Notes: generated from the sequence alone by a model not told the origin. A stretch of 64,000 bases of DNA from RPQJ01 sp963846885 (GCA_963846885.1 CAWJXS010000003.1:286066-350065), one strand, 5' to 3'. Shown: positions 17,725 through 27,462, counted from the first letter of the stretch. Numbers and translations are program-made.

Positions 17725-18736
17725 TGTTGCGGGCCAGGGCTTGCTCGGCGCGATAGCTCGAACGCACGAGCGGCCCGGAAACGCATTCGACGAACCCGAG
17801 CTCCAGCGCCTGCTGCCGGTACCGCTCGAACTCCTCGGGCGTGACGAACCGCTCGACGGCCAGGTGATTCACGGTCGGGCGCAGGTACTGTCCGAGCGTC
17901 AGCAGGTCGACCCCGACCGCGCGCAGGTCGCGCATCGTCTCGAGGATTTCGTCGTCGGTTTCGCCAAGGCCGAGCATGAGACTCGTCTTCACCAGCACGT
18001 CGCCCTGCTCGCGCCGGTGCTGCCTGGCGTGCGCAAGCACCGCCAGGGTCTGCTCGTACGAGGCACGCGGGTCGCGCACCGGGTGCGTAAGCCGGCGCAC
18101 GGTCTCGACGTTCTGCGCGAAGACGTCGAGCCCGCTGTCGACGACGGTGGCGACGTCGGCGGGCACACCCTGAAAATCGGGCGTGAGCGCTTCGACGGCA
18201 GTGCCCGGGTTGAGCCGCTTGATCTCACGTACGCAGGCTGCAAAGTGCGCCGCGCCACCATCGGGCAGGTCGTCGCGATTGACCGACGTCAGCACGACGT
18301 ACTTGAGGCCCATCAGCTGCACGGTGCGCGCGGCGTTGGCGGGTTCGTCGGCGTCGAGCCAGCCACGCGGGTTGCCGGTGTCGACGGCGCAGAAACGGCA
18401 GGCCCGCGTGCACACCTCGCCCATCAACATGATCGTCGCGGTGCCCGCGTTCCAGCACTCGCCGATGTTCGGGCACTTGGCCTCCTCGCACACGGTAGCG
18501 AGGCGATGGTCGCGCACGGTCTGCTTGACTGCCTCGAAACCGGCGCCGGCAGGCAGCGGTGCCCGCAGCCAGCTGGGTTTGCGGCCCAGGGCATTCACCG
18601 GTGCGCCAGCAGAGGCGGCCGCCTTGATGCCGTCCCGGATCGCCGTAAACCCTTGACTGGTTTGGTATTTTTCGCCGCTCGGCGTGGCCGTCTTGGTGCC
18701 GGCCGGAACGACGGGGATGCCCTTGAATTCGCTCAT
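17684..18736 (-). CDS. lipA: Lipoyl synthase
   Basis: Radical-SAM enzyme that inserts two sulfurs into octanoyl groups. The 350-residue product carries both iron-sulfur sites: the auxiliary cluster cysteines in CEEAKCPNIGEC and the radical-SAM CxxxCxxC in CTRACRFC. Other marks are VLTSVNRDDLPDGGA, EALTPDFQG, KTSLMLGLGE and LTLGQYLRPT. The ATG at 18736 (MSEFKGIPVV) is chosen because further upstream the frame runs through the hairpin repeats. Its targets would include GcvH, encoded 39 kb away in this window. The spacer upstream (18737-19150) is filled with repeats. Confidence 0.97.
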   Translation of the reverse strand: MSEFKGIPVVPAGTKTATPSGEKYQTSQGFTAIRDGIKAAASAGAPVNALGRKPSWLRAPLPAGAGFEAVKQTVRDHRLATVCEEAKCPNIGECWNAGTATIMLMGEVCTRACRFCAVDTGNPRGWLDADEPANAARTVQLMGLKYVVLTSVNRDDLPDGGAAHFAACVREIKRLNPGTAVEALTPDFQGVPADVATVVDSGLDVFAQNVETVRRLTHPVRDPRASYEQTLAVLAHARQHRREQGDVLVKTSLMLGLGETDDEILETMRDLRAVGVDLLTLGQYLRPTVNHLAVERFVTPEEFERYRQQALELGFVECVSGPLVRSSYRAEQALARNNAGLAAGGLALRG

Positions 18737-18773
18737 GGGGCGCGATTGTACCGCCTGCTCGGCCGGTGGCAGA

Positions 18774-18888
18774 CACGCGCCAGTCGTGGGCGTGCGATTC
18801 GGTGCCTGTCGCTCGAGCTTGGAAAGGCAGGCACGCGCCAGTTGCGGGCGTGCGATTCGGTGCCTGTCCCCGAGCTTGGAAAGGCAGA
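18774..18888. repeat. Two tandem 57-58-base units containing decayed hairpin cores
   Basis: Unit 1 (18774-18831) and unit 2 (18832-18888) are direct repeats with about four differences. Each begins CACGCGCCAGT and ends GAGCTTGGAAAGGCAG. Unit 1 carries a degraded version of the 28-nt core seen at 18871-18898; unit 2 runs into the intact core. The bases just before unit 1 (18769-18780) look like the tail of a further core. The array seems to have grown by duplication of the left arm plus core. Confidence 0.8.
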
Positions 18889-18917
18889 CACGCGCTCTGG
18901 GACAGGCACCGAATCGC
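18852..18917 (+). repeat. Long hairpin repeat, copy A (28-nt conserved core, plus orientation)
   Basis: The left arm 18852-18870 and right arm 18899-18917 are perfect 19-base inverted repeats beginning GCGATTCGGTGCC. Pairing continues outward with one mismatch for about four more bases. The 28-nt core at 18871-18898 starts CGAGCTTGGAAAGGCAGACA and ends CGCGCTCT. Within the core, GAGC and GCTC can pair, leaving an 18-nt loop and a C/T mismatch at the core edge. The core is identical in copies B, C and D. Confidence 0.9.
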
Positions 18918-18942
18918 GCGCCTGACACAGGGCGCCTGAGCG

Positions 18943-18963
18943 GTTTTCGCCGGCGGCGAAAAC
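18943..18963. repeat. Short perfect hairpin in the murU/lipA spacer
   Basis: GTTTTCGCC and GGCGAAAAC pair over nine bases around a three-base loop (GGC). On the minus strand it lies between murU and lipA and could act as a weak terminator or RNA-stability element. There is no separate T-run, so terminator function is uncertain. Confidence 0.5.
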
Positions 18964-19024
18964 ACGCACGGCGCACGCCACGTCAGGGCGCGCTGCACCG
19001 CGCATCGCAGCGGCGGCAGGCGTT

Positions 19025-19088
19025 TGTTCCGGGGCCTTCCCCAGAGCGCGTGTCTGCCTTTCCAAGCTCGGGGGAAGGCCCCGGAACA
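19025..19088 (-). repeat. Long hairpin repeat, copy B (28-nt core, minus orientation)
   Basis: The core occupies 19043-19070 and is the exact reverse complement of the copy A core. Arms 19025-19042 and 19071-19088 are perfect 18-base inverted repeats (GGGGAAGGCCCCGGAAC on the right). The arm sequence differs strongly from copy A although both arms still match each other. With copy A it makes an inverted pair of elements about 170 bases apart. Confidence 0.9.
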
Positions 19089-19150
19089 GACGGCTGACGT
19101 CGCGTGATGCGTCGCCGAGCGCCAGCGGGACCCGCGAGACAGCACGCCGC

Positions 19151-19897
19151 TTAGCGCTGGGCAAGCCGCGCGTTCAACGCCTCGAGCCGCTCAGGAGTAC
19201 CGATGTCGAGCCAGTCGCCGTCGTAAACCTCGACGCCCACGCGACCCGCGACAGCCGCGGTGCGCAGCAGCGGCGCCAGTTTGAAAATGCCGTCGACGCA
19301 GGCATTGAATAACGACGGGTGGTATACGCCCAGCCCCGAGAACGTATGTCGCGGCAGTGCCGCGATGCGGTCGCCCACCGCAGTGTCGGCAGACATGCCT
19401 GGCACGGGCTCGACCATGCGGCCGCCCGCGTGCGCGAAATCACCACCAGGGTTGTGATCCGGGTTCGGCACCAGCACGAGGTGCGCCTGGTCCTTGCCGG
19501 GCAGGCCCTTGTCGAACTGCTCGCGCAGGCTGGCGTAGGGGTACTGCATCCAGACGTCGCCGTTCAGCACGACGAACGGCTCGACACCCATCGGGCACAG
19601 CAAGGGCAGCGCACGCAGGATGCCGCCGCCGGTCTCGAGCGGCTCGGGTCCCTCTGGGCTGTAGGCGATGCGCAGGCCGTAGCGCGAGCCGTCGCCGAGC
19701 GCCGCGGGGATCATCTCGCCGAGCCACGAGAGATTGACGACGACCTCGGCGAAGCCGGCCGCCGCGAGCGCATAGAGGTGATGCTCGATGAGCGCCATGC
19801 CACCCACTTCCAGCAGCGGTTTGGGCCGCGCGAGCGTCAGGGGGCGCATGCGCTCGCCCTTCCCCGCTGCGAGGATCATCGCCCTCATCATCGTCAT
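19151..19897 (-). CDS. murU: N-acetylmuramate alpha-1-phosphate uridylyltransferase
   Basis: Nucleotidyltransferase that makes UDP-MurNAc from MurNAc-1-P in the cell-wall salvage route that bypasses de novo synthesis. The 248-residue product starts near MRAMILAAGKGERMRPLTL, the GxGxRxxPLT signature, with KPLLEVGG, NGDVWMQYP and DIGTPERLEALNARL. The ATG at 19897 is chosen; ATG 19933 lies inside the end of amgK and adds twelve atypical residues. MurU could be mistaken for a glucose- or mannose-1-phosphate nucleotidyltransferase, but the amgK partner directly upstream makes MurU the best call. Confidence 0.9.
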   Translation of the reverse strand: MTMMRAMILAAGKGERMRPLTLARPKPLLEVGGMALIEHHLYALAAAGFAEVVVNLSWLGEMIPAALGDGSRYGLRIAYSPEGPEPLETGGGILRALPLLCPMGVEPFVVLNGDVWMQYPYASLREQFDKGLPGKDQAHLVLVPNPDHNPGGDFAHAGGRMVEPVPGMSADTAVGDRIAALPRHTFSGLGVYHPSLFNACVDGIFKLAPLLRTAAVAGRVGVEVYDGDWLDIGTPERLEALNARLAQR

Positions 19898-19916
19898 CGG
19901 GGAGCGCTGCAGCCGG

Positions 19917-20984
<1,068 letters not shown>

Positions 20985-21046
20985 TGGAACCCCGGGGCAG
21001 AGGATGGAGCGGGCTGGCGATAGTCGGATGCGGCGAATCCGGCGCA

Positions 21047-21054
21047 ATTATAAT
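21047..21054. promoter_or_regulatory. Overlapping -10 elements for amgK and lptD
   Basis: The sequence ATTATAAT contains TATAAT on the plus strand (21049-21054) and TATAAT on the minus strand (21047-21052), the only AT-rich spot in this divergent spacer. Neither has a good -35. On the plus strand the expected start site falls at about 21061, one base before the lptD ATG, which would make that transcript almost leaderless. Confidence 0.4.
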
Positions 21055-21061
21055 CGCGTGG

Positions 21062-23389
21062 ATGACGATGCCGCGCCCTCGTTCCCCGCGCCTGCAGCAG
21101 GCGCTGCAGGCCACCTTGCGGCGGGCAGTCGCCTTGGCCTGCCTCGCGGCGGTCCCGGCACACGCGCAAGAAACCACGCGTGGTCCCGCTGCCGCAGCGG
21201 GCGACGACCCGGCGGCTGTCACCGCGCCGGCCAGCGGGCGCGCGGACGGCGGGGATCGTTGCGCCATCGAAACCGTCGTCGATCCGCGCATCGACGAACT
21301 GCTGCAGGCAGACCCCGACGACCCGCGCATCGACATCACCAGCGACACGGGCGACCTCGGCCGCGCGGGCGACGCATCGCTGAGCGGCAACGTCACGATC
21401 CGCATGGGCCAGCGCCTGCTCACTGCCGACCAGGCCACCGTCGACGCCGAACAGCGCAGCATCGAGCTCAAGGGCGACGTCGAATACCTCGATCCGCAGA
21501 TGAACGTGCGCGGCAAGGGGGGCTCGTTCCAGCAAGGCGGCCGCGGCGAGTTCTCCGGCGCCGAGTTCCGGCTGCACGACAGCTCCGTGCGCGGCGCCGC
21601 ACAGAACGCTTCGTTGTCGCCCTCGGGGAACATCAAGCTCGAGGGCGTCCGTTACACGGCGTGTCCGCCGGGCAACGAAGACTGGAGCCTTGGCGCCGGC
21701 GCAATCGAGATCGACCAGGAGAGCCGGATCGGCACGGGTCGCGACGTGCGGATCGATTTCCTCGGCGTCCCGATCTTCTACACGCCCTGGATTTCATTCC
21801 CGGTGGGCGACCAGCCCAAGTCGGGCCTGCTGTTTCCGACGGTCGGGAGCTCGAGCCGCTCGGGCACGCAGGTCGCCGTGCCCTACTACTGGTTCCTCGC
21901 GCCCAATTACGACGCGACGCTCACGACGCGCTGGTACTCGTCGCGCGGGCTCCGCCTCGACCCGGAGCTGCGTTTCCTGAGCGAACGCAGCCGCAGCCAG
22001 CTGAACGTCGAATACCTCGTCGACGACCGCGAGCGAGGCGGATCCCGCGGCGTCATCGACTGGCGCCACGTCACGCGTTTCGCACCGCGCACGCGTTTGC
22101 TGATCGACGCCACCGACGTGAGCGACACCGACTACTTCGAAGACTTCGGCGTGGGCTTCGAAGGCACCAGCGTCTCGTTCGTGAACCGCTACATCGACCT
22201 GCGGCATCACCTTGGCGCATGGAACCTGAATGCACGCGCGCAGGGCTACCAGGTCATCGACGAAAACCTGGCCGCAGCCGACGAGCCGTATCGCATCGTG
22301 CCGCAACTGACGGCGGAGGGACGCTGGCGCGACCTGCCGGGCGGCCTGTCCGGCTCAGTGTTCGCCGAGGCCACCAACTTCCAGCGCGAGCTGGGTCCGC
22401 AGGGTGTGCGGCTCGATGCCGAACCCGCGCTCGAATGGCGCATCGACCGCAATGGCGCCTTCTTTGCAGCCGGCGCGGGTTACCGCTACACGCAGTACAT
22501 GCTCGACGACGTCGCGCCGGGTGCCGACGACTCGCCGAACCGCTCACTGTCCTCGGGCAGCCTCGACACGGGCTTCACGCTCCAACGTGCGTCGGGCTCG
22601 CGGGGCGACCGCATCCAGACGCTCGAGCCGCGCCTGCTCTACCTGTACGTGCCGTACACCAACCAGGACGACCTGCCGGTCTTCGACACGGGCATTCCCG
22701 ACCTGAACCTCGTGCAGCTGTTCCGGACCAACCGCTACGTGGGCCCGGACCGCGTCGGCGACGCCAACCAGGTGAGCCTCGGGATGACCACGCGGTTACT
22801 GGACGCGAGCCGCGGCCGCCAGTACCTGAGCGCGACGCTCGGCCAGTCCTTCTACTTCACCGACCCGCGCGTGACGCTGCCCGGCGAGCCGGTTCGCGAC
22901 CGCTCGTCGTCCGACATCGTGGCCGAAGTCGAACTGGCCGCCTTCAAGAACTGGAACGCACGCTTCGGCTACCAGTGGAACCCCGACGAGACGCAGAGCG
23001 AGCGCTCCGAGACGTTCATCCAGTACAACCCGTCGCCGGGCCGTGTGCTGAACGCGGGGTATCGATTCCGGCGCGACCTGCTCGAGCAGGTGGACGTGTC
23101 GGGAGCGTGGCCGATCAGCAACCAGTGGCGCGGCTTCGCGCGCTGGGTGTATTCGCTGCAGGAAGAGAAGACGCTCGACCAGTTCCTCGGCGTCGAATAC
23201 TCGTCCTGCTGCTGGGCCGTCCGCGTGGTGACGCGGCGGTTCGTCTCCAGCCGGTCGGGCGACGCCGAGACCTCGATCGGCCTGCAACTGGAACTGAAGG
23301 GACTGTCCAGTGTCGGAGTGGACAACGAAGCTTTCCTGCGCGAGACGATTCGGGGATACTCCTCGCTTCCCTCCGCGCCCAGACCCTGA
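21062..23389 (+). CDS. lptD: LPS-assembly protein LptD (OstA/Imp)
   Basis: Outer-membrane beta-barrel that, with LptE, inserts lipopolysaccharide into the outer leaflet. The 775-residue product has a signal peptide ending PAHAQ (about residue 36), an OstA jellyroll domain (about 85-230) and a 26-strand barrel. The disulfide cysteines are present: C67, one in YTACPPGN, and the adjacent C716-C717 near the C-terminus (SSCCWAV), matching the E. coli arrangement. ATG 21062 is used; ATG 21068 is possible. It begins the run lptD-surA-pdxA-rsmA, the same order as in E. coli. Confidence 0.97.
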   Translation: MTMPRPRSPRLQQALQATLRRAVALACLAAVPAHAQETTRGPAAAAGDDPAAVTAPASGRADGGDRCAIETVVDPRIDELLQADPDDPRIDITSDTGDLGRAGDASLSGNVTIRMGQRLLTADQATVDAEQRSIELKGDVEYLDPQMNVRGKGGSFQQGGRGEFSGAEFRLHDSSVRGAAQNASLSPSGNIKLEGVRYTACPPGNEDWSLGAGAIEIDQESRIGTGRDVRIDFLGVPIFYTPWISFPVGDQPKSGLLFPTVGSSSRSGTQVAVPYYWFLAPNYDATLTTRWYSSRGLRLDPELRFLSERSRSQLNVEYLVDDRERGGSRGVIDWRHVTRFAPRTRLLIDATDVSDTDYFEDFGVGFEGTSVSFVNRYIDLRHHLGAWNLNARAQGYQVIDENLAAADEPYRIVPQLTAEGRWRDLPGGLSGSVFAEATNFQRELGPQGVRLDAEPALEWRIDRNGAFFAAGAGYRYTQYMLDDVAPGADDSPNRSLSSGSLDTGFTLQRASGSRGDRIQTLEPRLLYLYVPYTNQDDLPVFDTGIPDLNLVQLFRTNRYVGPDRVGDANQVSLGMTTRLLDASRGRQYLSATLGQSFYFTDPRVTLPGEPVRDRSSSDIVAEVELAAFKNWNARFGYQWNPDETQSERSETFIQYNPSPGRVLNAGYRFRRDLLEQVDVSGAWPISNQWRGFARWVYSLQEEKTLDQFLGVEYSSCCWAVRVVTRRFVSSRSGDAETSIGLQLELKGLSSVGVDNEAFLRETIRGYSSLPSAPRP

Positions 23390-23396
23390 GATACCC

Positions 23397-24704
23397 TTGA
23401 AATATAAGCAGTTTTTCGGCGCAGCCGTGCTGTTGCTCGCCGCCGTGGGCACCGCCGGCGCCCAGACCAAGGACCTGAGTTCCAGCGGCGTCCTGCTTGA
23501 CCGGGTCGCGGCCGTGGTCAATGACGGTATCGTCCTCCGCAGCGACGTCGAGCAGCAGCTCGACACGATCAGCGACCGCCTGCAGAAGTCGGGCCAGCAG
23601 CTGCCGCCACGCAACGTGCTGCGCCAGCAGGTGCTCGAGCGGCTGGTGCTGCAGGAGCTGCAGATGCAGCGTGCAGAACGCCTGGGGCTCAAGGTCTCCG
23701 ACGAGATGATCAACAATGCGCTCACCGACGTGGCGCGCCGCAACAACATCAAGTTCAGCGACCTGCCTGCGGCACTCGAGGCGCAGGGCATCAATTACCG
23801 CGACTATCGCGACGAAGTCCGGCGCGACATGGTGCTGCAGGGCCTGCGCCAGCGCGACGTGATCGCACGCGTCTACGTGTCGCCGCGCGAAGTCGACCAG
23901 TGCATCGCCAAGCGCAAGGCCTCGCCCACCGCCGACAACGAATACAACCTCGCCCACATCCTGATCGCGATCCCGAGCGCGGCCACCGAAAAGCAGATCG
24001 CCGAGCGCACGTCGCGGGCGCAGGCGGTGTACGAGCGCGCGTCCCGCAACGAGGACTTCGGCCAGCTCGCCATCACCTACTCCGAGTCGGGCACGGCCCT
24101 CGAGGGCGGCGCCCTCGGCTGGCGCAAGGCGGGACAACTGCCCTCGTTCGTGGCCGACATCATTCCCACGCTCAAGGCGGGCGAGGTCACGCAGCCGATC
24201 CGCACGCCGAGCGGCCTGCACATCTTCAAGGTGCTCGAGATCCGCGGCGGCCAGGCGCCGGCGCTGGTATCGCAGGTGCACGCGCGCCACATCCTCATGA
24301 AGCCCACGGAAGTGATGGACGACGAGACAGTGCGCCAGAAGCTGTCGCAGATCCGCGAGCGCGTGCTGAAGGGCGAAAGCTTCGAAGCCGTCGCGTCGGT
24401 GACGTCCGAAGACCCCGGTTCGGCGGCCAGTGGCGGTGACCTGGGCTGGGCGGGCCCCGGCACGTTCGTGCCCGAGTTCGAGAAGCAGCTGGACGCGTTG
24501 AAAGACAACGAGATCAGCCAGCCGTTCCGCACGCAGTTCGGCTGGCACATCATCCAGCTGCTCGGCCGGCGCACTTACGACGCCAGCGAGGACAATACGC
24601 GCAACCGCTGCGTGAGCCAGCTGCGCGAGGCCCGGGCCGACGAAGAAACGGAAATCTGGCTGCGCCGGCTGCGCGACGAAGCGTTCGTCGAATACCGGAT
24701 GTGA
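23397..24704 (+). CDS. surA: Periplasmic chaperone/peptidyl-prolyl isomerase SurA
   Basis: Escorts outer-membrane proteins such as LptD to the BAM complex. The 435-residue protein has a signal peptide (LLLAAVGTAGAQ), the SurA N-terminal domain (LDRVAAVVNDGIVLRSDV) and two parvulin repeats (about 175-275 and 290-390, each with GG-LGW). A TTG start at 23397, 7 bases after lptD, gives a clean signal peptide. In-frame starts upstream lie within lptD. Two tandem parvulin domains are normal for SurA. Its stop overlaps the pdxA start (GTGA). Confidence 0.96.
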   Translation: MKYKQFFGAAVLLLAAVGTAGAQTKDLSSSGVLLDRVAAVVNDGIVLRSDVEQQLDTISDRLQKSGQQLPPRNVLRQQVLERLVLQELQMQRAERLGLKVSDEMINNALTDVARRNNIKFSDLPAALEAQGINYRDYRDEVRRDMVLQGLRQRDVIARVYVSPREVDQCIAKRKASPTADNEYNLAHILIAIPSAATEKQIAERTSRAQAVYERASRNEDFGQLAITYSESGTALEGGALGWRKAGQLPSFVADIIPTLKAGEVTQPIRTPSGLHIFKVLEIRGGQAPALVSQVHARHILMKPTEVMDDETVRQKLSQIRERVLKGESFEAVASVTSEDPGSAASGGDLGWAGPGTFVPEFEKQLDALKDNEISQPFRTQFGWHIIQLLGRRTYDASEDNTRNRCVSQLREARADEETEIWLRRLRDEAFVEYRM

Positions 24705-25726
24705 GCGTCGCAGGCCGGGGGCGCCGCAGCACGGCGCTCAGAACCGTCGCCGTCACGACCGGCGAGCCGGCAGGCGTCGGGCCCGATCTCTGCACCGAGC
24801 TGCTCGATTCAGTGCCGCGTGGCTGCCGCGTGGTGCTGGTCGGCGACCGCTCACTCTTCGGCCGCGCACGCGCGAAGCGCGCCGCCAAGCTCGATCTTCC
24901 GGATTTCGACGCCGTCAGCCGCCCGCGCCCGGGTGTCGAACTGCTGCACGTGCCGCTCGCTGCACCTGCGCAACCCGGCGTGCTCGACGTCGCCAATGCG
25001 CCCTACGTGCTCGAGACTCTCGACGTTGCACTCGGCGGCTGTGCCGCGGGCGCCTTCCAGGCGATCGTGACGGCGCCGGTGCAGAAGTCGATCATGAACG
25101 AGGCCGGGATTCCGTTCACGGGCCACACCGAATACCTGGCCAAGCAGACGGGCGCGCAACTGCCCGTGATGCTGCTTGTTGGAGGTGGCCTGCGCGTGGC
25201 GCTCGCCACCACCCACCTGCCCTTGCGCAAGGTCAGCGCCGCGCTCACGCCTGCTCGCCTCGAAGCCGTGCTGCGCATCGTCGAGGCTGACCTGGGCACG
25301 AAGTTCGGCGTGCGCAATCCGCGCATCCTGGTGCTTGGACTGAATCCGCACGCGGGCGAAGGCGGCCACCTGGGCCGTGAAGAAATCGACGTGATGAACC
25401 CGGTGCTGGAGCAGCTGCGCCGCGAAGGGATCGATCTCGTCGGCCCCGTACCCGCAGACACGGCGTTCGTGCCGCACCGGCTCAAGGGCGTCGACGCCGT
25501 CGTCGCGATGTACCACGACCAGGGCCTGCCCGTGCTCAAGCACGCGAGTTTCGGCCACGCCGTCAACGTGACGCTGGGCCTGCCGATCGTGCGCACGTCG
25601 GTCGATCACGGCACGGCGCTCGACCTCGCCGGCACGCGCAAGGCCGACCCGGGCAGCCTGCAGGCGGCGCTCGCGCTCGCGCTCGAATTGAGCCGGCGCA
25701 ATCAGCGCGGGAATTCACAGTGGTGA
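24701..25726 (+). CDS. pdxA: 4-hydroxythreonine-4-phosphate dehydrogenase
   Basis: NAD(P)-dependent step of the DXP-dependent vitamin B6 pathway. The 341-residue product has TTGEPAGVGPD at the N-terminus, the metal-binding GHTEYLA, HAGEGGHLGREE, VPADTAF and AMYHDQGLP, and the final TSVDHGTALDLAG. The GTG start overlaps the surA stop. It overlaps rsmA by 7 bases. PLP made by this route is the cofactor of several enzymes in the window (Dat, KynU, GcvP, the decarboxylase). Confidence 0.97.
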   Translation: MSVAGRGRRSTALRTVAVTTGEPAGVGPDLCTELLDSVPRGCRVVLVGDRSLFGRARAKRAAKLDLPDFDAVSRPRPGVELLHVPLAAPAQPGVLDVANAPYVLETLDVALGGCAAGAFQAIVTAPVQKSIMNEAGIPFTGHTEYLAKQTGAQLPVMLLVGGGLRVALATTHLPLRKVSAALTPARLEAVLRIVEADLGTKFGVRNPRILVLGLNPHAGEGGHLGREEIDVMNPVLEQLRREGIDLVGPVPADTAFVPHRLKGVDAVVAMYHDQGLPVLKHASFGHAVNVTLGLPIVRTSVDHGTALDLAGTRKADPGSLQAALALALELSRRNQRGNSQW

Positions 25727-26541
25727 AAGCCGGTTACGCCAAGAAGCGCTACGGGCAGCACTTCCTGCACGACCCCGGCACCATCAGCCGCATCGTGCAT
25801 GCCATCGATCCCCGCCCCGGCGACCGCATCGTCGAGATCGGCCCGGGCCGCGGCGCGATCACTGCGCCCGTGCTGGCGCTGGCGGGTGCCATCGACGTGG
25901 TCGAAATCGATCCCGACGTCATTCCGACGCTGCAGGCGCATGTACGCGACCGGGGCGAACTGCGCGTGCACCTGGCCGACGCGCTCGAGTTCGACTTCCG
26001 CGCGTTGCGCGGCGACGGGCCCAAGCTGCGTCTCATCGGCAACCTGCCGTACAACGTCTCGACGCCGTTGCTGTTTCACTTCATCTCGCAGCTCGACGCG
26101 ATCGCCGACATGCATTTCATGCTGCAGAAAGAGGTCGTGGTACGGATGGCGGCCGCGCCCGGCTCCGGCGATTACGGGAGGCTCACGGTGATGCTGGCGC
26201 CGCACGTCCAGGTCGAGTCGCTGTTCGACATCGGCGCCGGCGCCTTCAAGCCCGCGCCGCAGGTCACGTCGACGTTCTTTGCGCTGCACCCGCACGCCAC
26301 GCCGCCGTTCCAGGTGCCGGACGCCGCTGCGTTCGCCGCCGTCGTCCTGGCGGCTTTTTCGAAGCGGCGCAAGACCTTGCGCAACTCCCTCCTGCAACTG
26401 CTCGATGCCGAGGCCATCCGGGCGGCCGGCGTCGACCCGGGCGCACGGGCGGAAACGCTGAGCCCCGCCCAGTTTGCCGCCCTCACCCAGCAATGGCTCG
26501 AGCGGCGGGAGAACGTGGTTCCCGCAATTCCGGCAGAATGA
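25720..26541 (+). CDS. rsmA: 16S rRNA dimethyladenosine transferase (KsgA)
   Basis: Dimethylates the two adjacent adenines (A1518/A1519, E. coli numbering) of the 16S rRNA 3' hairpin late in 30S assembly. The 273 residues carry YGQHFLHDPGTISRIV, the SAM motif VEIGPGRGAIT, VVEIDPDV, and the catalytic NLPYNVSTPLL. The C-terminal SKRRKTLRNSL segment is typical. The GTG start at 25720 overlaps pdxA. After rsmA a fresh promoter drives the Usp gene, so rsmA may end the surA-pdxA-rsmA unit. Confidence 0.97.
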   Translation: MVKAGYAKKRYGQHFLHDPGTISRIVHAIDPRPGDRIVEIGPGRGAITAPVLALAGAIDVVEIDPDVIPTLQAHVRDRGELRVHLADALEFDFRALRGDGPKLRLIGNLPYNVSTPLLFHFISQLDAIADMHFMLQKEVVVRMAAAPGSGDYGRLTVMLAPHVQVESLFDIGAGAFKPAPQVTSTFFALHPHATPPFQVPDAAAFAAVVLAAFSKRRKTLRNSLLQLLDAEAIRAAGVDPGARAETLSPAQFAALTQQWLERRENVVPAIPAE

Positions 26542-26548
26542 GCCCGGA

Positions 26549-26577
26549 TTGGTGGCACCCGGCCTGCCGCCTATAAT
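26549..26577 (+). promoter_or_regulatory. Sigma-70-type promoter for the universal stress protein gene
   Basis: TTGGTG (26549-26554) and TATAAT (26572-26577) are exactly 17 bases apart in the 93-base rsmA/usp spacer, about 60 bases upstream of the ATG. This is the best-looking sigma-70 promoter in the window. Confidence 0.65.
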
Positions 26578-26634
26578 CGATCCAGCGAGCCACTTTCTGC
26601 ACCGGAACCCGAGCGTTCCGCCGGGAGCACGACC

Positions 26635-27072
26635 ATGCGCGAATACAAGAAGATCCTGGCTGCCGTGGACATCACCGACGGCAGCGAGAGAATCGCCGAG
26701 CGTGCGCGCGACGTGGCGCAACGGTACGGCGGCACGGTGATCCTGCTGCACGTCGTCGAGTACGTGCCGGTCGAGCCGATGGGCGAAGCCCTGCTGCCCG
26801 CGGTGCAGATCGAAGGCGAACTCGTCGAGCGCGCCAAGAAGCGCATCGCTGAGCTGGCGGCCAAGGCGGGCCTGGAGCAGGCCGAGCAACTCGTGCACGC
26901 AGGCAACATCAAGGCCGAGCTGGTGCGCGTGGCGCAGGAACGTGGCGTCGACCTGATCGTGCTTGGCAGCCGTGAACGCCACGGCCTGTCGATCATGTTC
27001 AACCAGACGGAAGACACCATCCTGCACGCGGCGCCGTGCGACGTGCTCGCGGTGCGCTGGAACAAGACATGA
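26635..27072 (+). CDS. Universal stress protein (UspA family)
   Basis: Single-domain Usp protein of 145 residues: YKKILAAVDITDGS at the start, VILLHVVEY, LIVLGSRERHG and ending APCDVLAVRW. The C-terminal ATP loop (G-2x-G-9x-G-S/T) is not complete: the region reads GSRERHGLSIMFNQTED. It is therefore closer to the non-ATP-binding UspA/UspC class than to MJ0577-type proteins. Its own promoter lies just upstream, and apaG overlaps its stop, so stress induction could extend into apaG-apaH. Confidence 0.93.
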   Translation: MREYKKILAAVDITDGSERIAERARDVAQRYGGTVILLHVVEYVPVEPMGEALLPAVQIEGELVERAKKRIAELAAKAGLEQAEQLVHAGNIKAELVRVAQERGVDLIVLGSRERHGLSIMFNQTEDTILHAAPCDVLAVRWNKT

Positions 27073-27452
27073 CGCAAGCCGAGCCGCACCGGATCCGCGT
27101 CGACGTCAGCACCAACTACGTCGAAGACCAGTCGAATCCAGGTGAAGGACGGTTCGTGTTCGCTTACACGATCACCATCCGCAACGAGGGCACCAAGCCC
27201 GCCCGCCTCGTGACGCGCCACTGGCTGATCACGGACGCGAACGGCAAGGTGCAGGAAGTGGTCGGTGAAGGCGTCGTCGGCGAGCAGCCGCACCTGCAGC
27301 CGGGCCAGGGCTTTCGCTATTCGAGCGGCGCCATCCTCGAGACGCCGGTCGGCTCCATGCAGGGCAAGTACCATATGGTCGCCGACGACGGCGAACAATT
27401 CGACGCGCCGATTGCCCCATTCCGGCTCGCGATGCCGGGCGTGCTGCACTGA
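27069..27452 (+). CDS. apaG: ApaG (Co2+/Mg2+ efflux-associated) protein
   Basis: Small fibronectin-III-like protein of 127 residues whose exact role is unsettled. Family marks are VDVSTNYVEDQS, FAYTITIRNEG, RHWLITDANG, VVGEGVVGEQPHLQPG and GSMQGKYHMVADDG. The ATG overlaps the Usp stop (ATGA at 27069). It precedes apaH by 10 bases, the conserved apaG-apaH pair. The order rsmA-(usp)-apaG-apaH differs from E. coli only by the inserted usp. Confidence 0.95.
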   Translation: MTQAEPHRIRVDVSTNYVEDQSNPGEGRFVFAYTITIRNEGTKPARLVTRHWLITDANGKVQEVVGEGVVGEQPHLQPGQGFRYSSGAILETPVGSMQGKYHMVADDGEQFDAPIAPFRLAMPGVLH

Positions 27453-27462
27453 TCACAACCGG

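Noticed and set aside
18737..18976. An N-terminal extension of LipA reaching upstream to 18976
   Set aside because: The added residues are translations of the tandem hairpin repeats; the family N-terminus begins at ATG 18736.
18737..19150. A CRISPR-like array, because of repeated blocks in the murU/lipA spacer
   Set aside because: The repeats are inverted and few, with no regular spacers and no cas genes; they are hairpin elements.
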